From the NCBI GenBank assembly GCA_035235625.1, contig CP141140.1:2961330-3025329 (forward strand): a DNA stretch of 64,000 nt, in the 5' to 3' direction. Under the pieces are notes generated by a model, which ran no database searches, was not told the origin of the DNA, and saw only the letters and a list, made by a program, of their open reading frames with translations. The stretch comes from Saururus chinensis. Lineage: Eukaryota; Streptophyta; Magnoliopsida; Piperales; Saururaceae. A program made the position numbers and the translations under genes. This document shows positions 56,474 through 64,000 of this stretch, piece after piece (position 1 is the stretch's first letter; each line of letters begins with the position of its first letter).

Positions 56474-59400
56474 TATAACATCTCAGAAATTTCTAAAATT
56501 TTGAAGCTGGCCACGTAGAAATTGAGGTATTTGACCCATTAACTTTTTTATAAAAATAACTTTATCAAAAGATAGACTTTATGGTTGAGACTTATGTGGA
56601 TAAAAGTAGTCAAAAAGAGCTTCAAAACAACATTAAGAATGCATAAATTGGAGTTTAGATAAGGAATATACGACCATTCGAAGTTCAACATGACACACAT
56701 AACCCCTTTACCCGAATTAGATACGTAAATAGGCCTAATTAAGAATGCCTAATTATGCATTAAGAATGCACGTTACGGGCCTAGTTAATTAGGGTAACAG
56801 AAATTAATGTTAAGAATGCCTAATTGGGCTGCCAATGGAGGTTTATTAACCCAAACATCTTGGGATATTAGAAACTCTAACCCCCTTTATTATAAAAACA
56901 TAATTAGGGCTTTTGAAGGGGGAACTTTTTGCTCTAAGGGGAGGGGAGAAAATAAGCTGTCGGGAAAATTTTCTAGGGAAGGCGATCAATGACAGAGTCG
57001 GGGAGGAGCATCCACGAAGTCAGAGGCCGATGAGGTAAGATTGTTGGTTAAATATAATTCTTTCTTGAGATTAGTGTGAATTAACATGTTCTTTATTGGA
57101 ATTATGGTTGGGTAATAAAACTCAAACCTTTGTGATTAAATGAATTTGGGAAAGAGGGTCGATGGAGAAGATGGACGCACAACCAATTGGCTTGCAGTTG
57201 TCTACTAGCCAACTCTGGGTAATGTTGCTAGTCACAATGAGGGGCATTGTTTTGGCCTGTGGCGGGAGGGGAGATCCAAGCGTCTCCCACACCCATCTTC
57301 CTATACTCCGGCGTGCTTGGGTCGTGCATGAGGGCCAACCAGGGCTCCACCTCGAGTGAGCTACGGCCTTAGCAAAGTTGCAGTTGGCCATTTTGGGGAG
57401 GGATCAAGAGAGCTTCAGTAAGGTGACGACTCATCTCACCAGGTAGGTCATTGCTGCCAATGACAACCAACAAAAAGTTGTGGGTGCTTTGTTTCTTCTT
57501 CTTGGTGGGGCATCACCACCACCGGTTGAGGGGCGCTGGGTTGTGGAAGGTGGTGTCGGTGCAATTTTTGGCACCTAGAAAACTTTCACTATGAGCTTGG
57601 CAATAGGAAATAGCTTAGCGAGGAGCTAATGGCACAGTCTAGAGAGAGAGAGGAGAGAAAAGCGAGGGAAGGTGACAATGCAGTGGGCTTCACTGCCGCC
57701 ACCAAGTAGTCATCGGAGCCACGCATGGCTTCTAGCAGGGCATTCCAGGGTAGAAAAGGCCTAGCGGGTTGTCGAAGGCAGAGCTTTCATCATGGCTATT
57801 TTTAGAATGCTTATGTGAAGAAGATGACTTCTCGACTAGGTATTTTATTCTTGGTCCGGTAAAAAAAGGAATAAAATAGGGAAATGAACTGGGCCGGTTT
57901 ATCCAAATTTTTTTATAAAATTACTAATATATCTAGAGAGGGGTGAGAGTATCCTGAATAAGTTTAAATTTGAAAAAAATCCCAAAGTTTACAAAATAAG
58001 CCTTTTGCCTTTACGATTAAATTGTCATGTAATATTTAATTACCTAAATAGGGGCTTAGGTTTAGGGACCTATGAGTGGGTTTAAATTTTTTTTAAAAAA
58101 TCTCAGTAATATGTGTATATGTTCCCTAAATAAAAACCAATTCACATGGTTGATAAAAATCTCAGTAAATGGGTAATTGACTATTTTTCCTTTACGATTA
58201 CAAGTGAACTATTAAGCGAACCTGATCAGGTTCAAGGGGATCACGACTCTGTTAAACGCTAAAAAATTTACCCCAAGTTCATAAAGTTAAGGAATACCCT
58301 TTAGCTTAGTTATAGACCCATTAGAGTTCAAAAAATTTATTTTCTAAATAAAATAATAGAAATACCGTTATAAGTTGACTACCCATATTTGTGTGAATGG
58401 AAGCGTGAGTCAATTTGAAGGTAGAACATCTAGAAAGGTCAATGATTTGGAATGAATGGAAGGAGAGTTAGATGTTCTTAATGACCTAAGGAGATGATTA
58501 TATCCCATGTAGGAGAATTACCTTAGTGCCCTTAGGGAGAGTATTCATTTCGACATAAATAAATACCCTAATTAGGGGAGAGGGAAGATACCTTATAATA
58601 ATGGTAAATACTTTTAAATAGAATGGTTGTGACCAGCAAGTGACATGAAGACCTTTACAGGTTATAATGTCACAAGAAATAAAAGAAAAACTCTCATTCT
58701 CAAGGTTTAAAGTAGCATATTACATGTATATGTAAATGTATTGCATCGATATGCTAGGGTAGTACATACATAAATTATATGATACATATGAATTATTTAC
58801 ATTCATGGGGTTAAATTTGTCTAGCCCTAGCCCTACAAGTAAGTACAATAAGCCTCTATTTATTACTAATGGGTTTGAATCATGTTAATATTCTCTATAA
58901 AGACTTGTGCAAGCCCATATTATTTATCTTTACTTACTCTAATACATATTATTAATGTTGATATGTTAGTATTGTATTGCCAAACTGAGATTAATACAGA
59001 TTGTCAAAAGTTGGCTTTGGATTGGGGGAGAATACCTAATCAAGATAAATACTAAAATACCTTACATGGGGTCAGAGACTGGTTTATAGAATGAATAAGG
59101 GCTTTGATATAAAAACTTACCTTAGTTAATGAACTGATGATGGTTATGAAAGGTTACCATAGTCTCATAAGGACTAATAAGTTTGGGTTAATTTCTGAGT
59201 CACGGTTCAATGGATGAGCTATTCATTAGGCTGATTAACAATGTGACGAAGACCTAATTGGTTGGACGAATACTCAACTGAATAAAAATAATCGAGTCTA
59301 ATTTTTGAATATTTTGGGGAGTCAGTGCTAATATAGACCTTAGGCTTCTATAAATTAAATTATTTATGTTATTAAAGATTTTTCTCCCAAAGTTGGGAGG
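56474..59400 (+). mobile_element. Long LTR-like copy B3
   Basis: Starts TATAACATCTCAG, the equivalent of TGTAACGTCTGAG at 3384. It stays collinear with B1 to about 58400 and then with the inverted copy B2 (59020-59330 matches the complement of 5440-5760). It has a TTATAAAA promoter-like word near 56889 and a GC-rich middle (57150-57780). No polypurine tract is visible before it, so it may be a solo LTR. The right boundary is uncertain. Confidence 0.6.
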
Positions 59401-62400
59401 GTGGAGGTTGTGTTATTTGTACACTTTCTTCACTGCCACAACAGTTTGGGTATTGTCTAACAATGTCTTTACTACGGGTTTTTCATAAGTCTTCATAGGA
59501 TCATATAATGTGTACAAAAAATAGAGTTACATGAGCATTATGGAAGACTTGTATTTCTCGTCAATCTATGTCCATAAGTACAGTTGTGATCCACTTCTCT
59601 ATATTAGTGACAAGTTATTAAAAGCCCTAAGGATTTGGGTCATGCTATTGTTTAAGTAATCTACTCCAATGTTAAAGTTGGGTATTTGAGAGTTTATTCG
59701 AAAATCGAGTTATCTCTAAGTAAACATATATTTATATTATGTTCTTATTTCCTTACACTGCGATTATAGTGTATTGACCTTCATTGTGAGTTATATTCTC
59801 TTAAACTTAGAGTTGGGTCAGAAAAATGAAAGGAGGTTAGTATCACATGTCATTCTAATTAATATATAATGTATTTATCTGTCCAAGGATTATACGTGGT
59901 CATTAATTATTAAACAAGAGTGTTGTGAGATTATTAATGACATTGCTTGCTATTGATTATTAATTAGCATAAATAAAATAATAAAAAGACTTACATAATA
60001 TGTAGGTTGGTAAAAAATATTTAAGCATTGCATATTTGATGTTATGCTTCTGAGATACTATAGTTTCTAGATAAAACTACGATTGGATCCAATCTTGTTA
60101 GAACTAACATTGTAGATATTGTCTAGTGAGTATATAGGTAACTAATATTTGGTGATGTTGGCGTAATCCAAAAAATATTAATAAATTTTTTATTCTTTTG
60201 GAAACTCTTTTCTTGAAAGTGGAAAGATTTTGTTGTTATTTGGTTTAGTTTGTTGTATGTTCTTCAGGCAAGAACTAGTGAAACTAGGACTAACGAGTGT
60301 GGGATGTAGTTCCTCGTTTCTAAAAAATCTTTGGCATAAAAGCTAACTTGTTTATATATTTTCAGAGTAATGATGGACTTGTACTTAGATGGACAACTTG
60401 CTCTCTATAGATTTTAAGATGTATAATAATATCATATTATTTAATATTTGTATATATAAACTCCAGTTATCATAAATAGGATATTTAATCGAATAGTTTA
60501 TTTTATACTTAAAAGAAAAAAAATTGTGACTTACCGTTTATATTTTTTTAAAAAACTTTTAAAAATTAAAGTCATGATAAAAATTGATGTCAACTCATGC
60601 ATTTGGATGATTCCCTAAAAGTAGTTCTTCATAACTAGATGACCCCTCCCCAATGTAGCAACCCCCTAAACAATGTCTCAATTTCCCTAAAATTTAATTA
60701 TTATTTTTTGCCCATGTTAGTCGATCTCCCCCCACCCCCTCAACCACGTTCTTCCTATGGATCCAAGATTGTCGTCAGGCATGCTTCAACAACCAACCTT
60801 GCCCCATCCAAATAACTGCCGAAAAAGAGGAAGAGGAAGGAGGAGCACAGGAAGGGGCAGTGTCTCATTCTTTCTTTAGCACGGGGATTGTTGCCAACCA
60901 CGCTTCTAACCCCAACCTTGCCCCATCCCACAAGCTGTGGGAAGGAAGAAGATGGAGGATGAGATAAAGGGGTTGTGCATGGGTACACTAGTTGCAACCA
61001 AGCAAGATCTAGCCTACTCGCAACCAGCACAAGTACATGTAAATTGTGCCGCCTAAACTCGCCAAATGCCAAGAAGTGAATGAGGCGATGGAGCAGAGGC
61101 AAACTAAGATGACGCTGCCACTCTGCCATGCCCGTGACGGCTCCAACGCCATTATAGGTGGAAGAGTGGCCAAGTATGTGAATTATTTGTATAATGAAGT
61201 AAGAGTGAGGTGAGGACGATAAATTTTATAATATTTATTTAAGAAAAGTAAGACATTATTGGGGTGGCAATAGCATCGTTAAATATAGTATTTTAATATG
61301 AGAGAAGCTTGGGAGAAGTACATGATTTGACCCCAATATAGACATAAGGTTTTACCAAAAACAAAAAATAACTGAAGAGCAGCATGCTTCCTTTTATACT
61401 CTCTTTTTAGCAGTCATATACCAACATGCTTCCTTGCCTATATATTTGGGGAACCACACCAGCTAGCCTAATCCTCCAGCACAAAGCAAATACTAGAAAT
61501 CCGTCTTCAAATTCGGGTGCATCCCGAATGTCCATCATTCTCCACAACAAGGTTCATCATAGAACTGCAGCTACGAATCAACAGAGATTTCTGTTTGGTA
61601 GCCGATCACTTTATTTGCAGTATCCTTTTTCTCAGCGCTAGCTGAACAAGGTAGAACGTAACTTAACCTTACAGGATGTCACAGAGTACTTAAATAATGA
61701 CTCAGTGGGTTGCACTTCTAACTCATACTGTGGTTCATTTTCTTAGTTGAAGCTTAAAGCTCCATGAGAAGAACCACCCTTGAATGAATAGTACAAGAAG
61801 AACCACAGATTCCTCAAGAAATAACAGTTGTAATATAACTTTTTCATAGTTGCTCACTTAGTTCAAATTAACAGGTTAATAATAATATTCTAACAAGAGA
61901 AAATTTTTCAAAAGGCATTGTTGAAAGGCATCATCAATTTAACAGTCAGAATTTTCAAAAGAGAGGATTAAAAAACGATCAGCAAGACAACAATTTCAAT
62001 CATTGACTGGAAAGCTAATTTCAGAATTCTTGACCAAGGAACTGTTCCTTTTTTTTTTCCAGAAAACGAATATTCTCCACTTGGATGGTACCTGTAAAGC
62101 AGGAGTCAAGCACAAAGTAACGAGAGAAACTTTCTTAAGAATTTGCTAGTTACTTGCGTGCCTCAAGTCTTTGAAACAGTATTTTCTCGTGGTATTACTA
62201 GAGACAATACTCAACTAGAGGTTCTCAACAATCATGCTTGAAAATAGTGTTGCCTATTACCAACTCTAGGCTGCAGAGTGGAAAGCATCAGCTATTTGCA
62301 AATTTCATTCATCAAGGAGAGTCTTGGGGCAAAAAAATATTGGTGCAATTCACATCTCAATTTATCACACCTGTTTGCATTTGCAATCTGACTCACCTGT

Positions 62401-63739
62401 GACAAAATTAAATACGCACACACACATGCATATCAGAGAGATAACCAAACTTGTAAACAATGTAATAGCTTGGATAGACCTTTCCTTTAAGAAACAGGCA
62501 TTCAGATAAGCCCATAATCAGCAGTTATTCTTATCAAAACTTGAAACAACCTTGGATGGTCAGCATGAATTTGTTGATTAACAACTTTAGGAGTTCTCTG
62601 ACACATTTTTGAAGTTTTTCATTTTATCACCACTTATCCAAGTAGTAAGAGTTGGGAACATAGGTTTGCAGCCCACCATTGAGTTTATGATAAGCCTTTT
62701 CCAAATTTTCAACTCAAATAACTACGAGTCTATTTCTCACTAAGCCCTAGTACTTTCATTAGCATGTACATGATACAATGTTTTGAAATTTAAAATCTAA
62801 GTAATTGATTTTATTAACCAGAGGAAAACTATTCTATGGATCACATGCATGTGTTCCCTTACTAAGACAAAGCAGGATCGGGACCACAACACAAACACAC
62901 ATAACAGTGTCCAGAATATTTATTTTTTGGGATCTTTACAGATTATTCTTTAATATGTGCTGACACCAGTAGCTCATACTATTGTAAGCTTTTCATGCCT
63001 ATTTCCTGTTGCATTTTCGTTCTCTTAGAATGCTGTTAATAAAAGTGCTTAAGCCTCTAACATCGCAAACTGCATCAGTTCATGATCTGTAAATTGCGTT
63101 CTAAACAATATCTCTTTTGTAAATGATAATAGTCGTTGGGGTACATAGAGAAGCATTTTATCATTCTTAAAACTACATTATCTTTCCTTCGAAAATTAAA
63201 ATGTTGTAAATTATACATCATTTCAAGTAGTGAATTAACAAAAGCGAAGACAATAGCTTCATAATGGCTTTTGTTCACAATGCAACTAAGGTCCAAAATG
63301 ACATACTCATGATGGGGACATCAATGGCTATAGCAAAAGATAAAGTGACATAGACTAGTCTGGTAGCCAAAACACTTATATCGTTCGATAAAGTGATCAA
63401 CCTTTCTTCTAAAAAACATGCCAAGTTTTTTTAGGATCAAAACAAGCCAAATTTTTAATAACAAGTCCCCCTTATCATGCAAGAGGAACTAATTAGGCTT
63501 GGTACATGGAAGACAATGCTAGATACCACTAAACAGGCCTCCCAACACTCTCCAAATCCACGTGTAACTCTATATTGTTCTGACCAGCCTCGCTACAGCA
63601 TGCTTATGAGCCACCATATATATACAAATGATCAAATTGATTCATTAACATATATAATTATATATTGTTTCACAATGAAAAAAAAAAAACAAAAGCAAAC
63701 CTATAGAGAGATGTCGAGCATAAATCAGGTTGGGGAGAT
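59401..63739. other. AT-rich spacer, no supported gene
   Basis: A GC-richer patch at 60720-61150 repeats the word AACCTTGCCCCATCC twice and holds a minus-strand frame of 124 residues without motifs. The rest shows no gene or element boundary. Part of 61.4-63.7 kb could be the 3' flank of a minus-strand gene entering from the right. Confidence 0.4.
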
Positions 63740-63854
63740 CTATTTCCCCACTTTTCTGACAAGCGAAGACTGTTGATTGACCCTAGCTTCTACTCTTCTT
63801 GCAGTTCGGAGGATAGCAGCCTGCTTCTGGCGGTAACTATGGCCTTTTCTTTTG
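63740..63854 (-). CDS. Possible terminal exon of an unidentified minus-strand gene
   Basis: After an acceptor-like TCTATCTGCAG (63865-63855) the frame reads KRKGHSYRQKQAAILRTARR, then VEARVNQQSSLVRKVGK, and stops with TAG at 63742-63740. The composition is basic, helical and protein-like, with no internal stop in 37 residues. I do not recognise the family. Earlier exons would lie beyond the window edge. It may be chance. Confidence 0.3.
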
Positions 63855-64000
63855 CTGCAGATAGAACATATGTTCCACCAAATAAACCACGTGGGCATGA
63901 TGAACGTACAACTTAAGCTTAAAAAATGTCAAAGTGATCAGAGTCATTTATAAGAACAAGAAAAGGCACCTAACCAAGCAGAAAATGAAGTAATAAAGGG

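Noticed and set aside
60755..61129. 124-residue minus-strand frame
   Set aside because: Overlaps a locally repeated GC-rich patch; Leu/Ser-rich with no motif.

Overview
This is nuclear DNA from a flowering plant. It has intron-containing genes with GT-AG junctions, plant-only families (LEA_3, DUF538, phylloplanin), an exocyst SEC15B and a TOPP-type PP1, all set in a background of LTR retrotransposons and MITEs. The SEC15B reading frame is very GC-rich at its 5' end and becomes more AT-rich toward the 3' end, which suggests a monocot; I cannot name the species. No RNA genes, CRISPR arrays or prokaryotic operons are visible.

Layout. 1-9.7 kb is repeat-derived: a TA microsatellite, a 1.9 kb solo LTR with perfect 5-bp target duplications and an internal tandem duplication, and two long LTR-like copies of another family lying tail to tail. 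9.7-12.9 kb holds a fold-back MITE and then the single-exon SEC15B gene. 13.4-13.8 kb holds a coding-like relic. 14.6-20.2 kb is a bounded Ty3/gypsy chromovirus on the minus strand, with decayed reading frames. 21.9-22.4 kb is a secreted DUF538 gene behind a long G-tract. 23.9-25.3 kb is repeat DNA. 26.5-26.8 kb is a minus-strand LEA_3 (SAG21/LEA5-like) gene with a clear TATA box. 27.6-31.7 kb is a bounded, deleted non-autonomous Ty3/gypsy element carrying a roughly 56-bp minisatellite. 35.4-42.3 kb is a serine palmitoyltransferase LCB1 locus whose twelve exons all keep their splice sites, but whose reading frame has two stops and two small deletions. 43-48 kb is repeat-rich spacer. 48.5-50.8 kb is an intact four-exon PP1 catalytic subunit gene. 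52.7-53.2 kb has a possible orphan first exon and a 161-bp element with 19-bp terminal inverted repeats. 53.6-54.2 kb is a two-exon phylloplanin-like gene on the minus strand. 56.5 to about 59.4 kb is a third copy of the long LTR family. The right edge may contain the last exon of a minus-strand gene.

The genes are not an operon or a recognisable cluster. They are unrelated housekeeping, stress or secreted functions: exocytosis, sphingolipid synthesis, protein dephosphorylation, mitochondrial or stress LEA, and surface defence. I did not find a convincing new multi-gene system. The most informative features are the LCB1 locus with intact splicing signals but a broken frame, the precisely bounded retroelements, the unusual residues in the PP1, and the small 161-bp terminal-inverted-repeat element.
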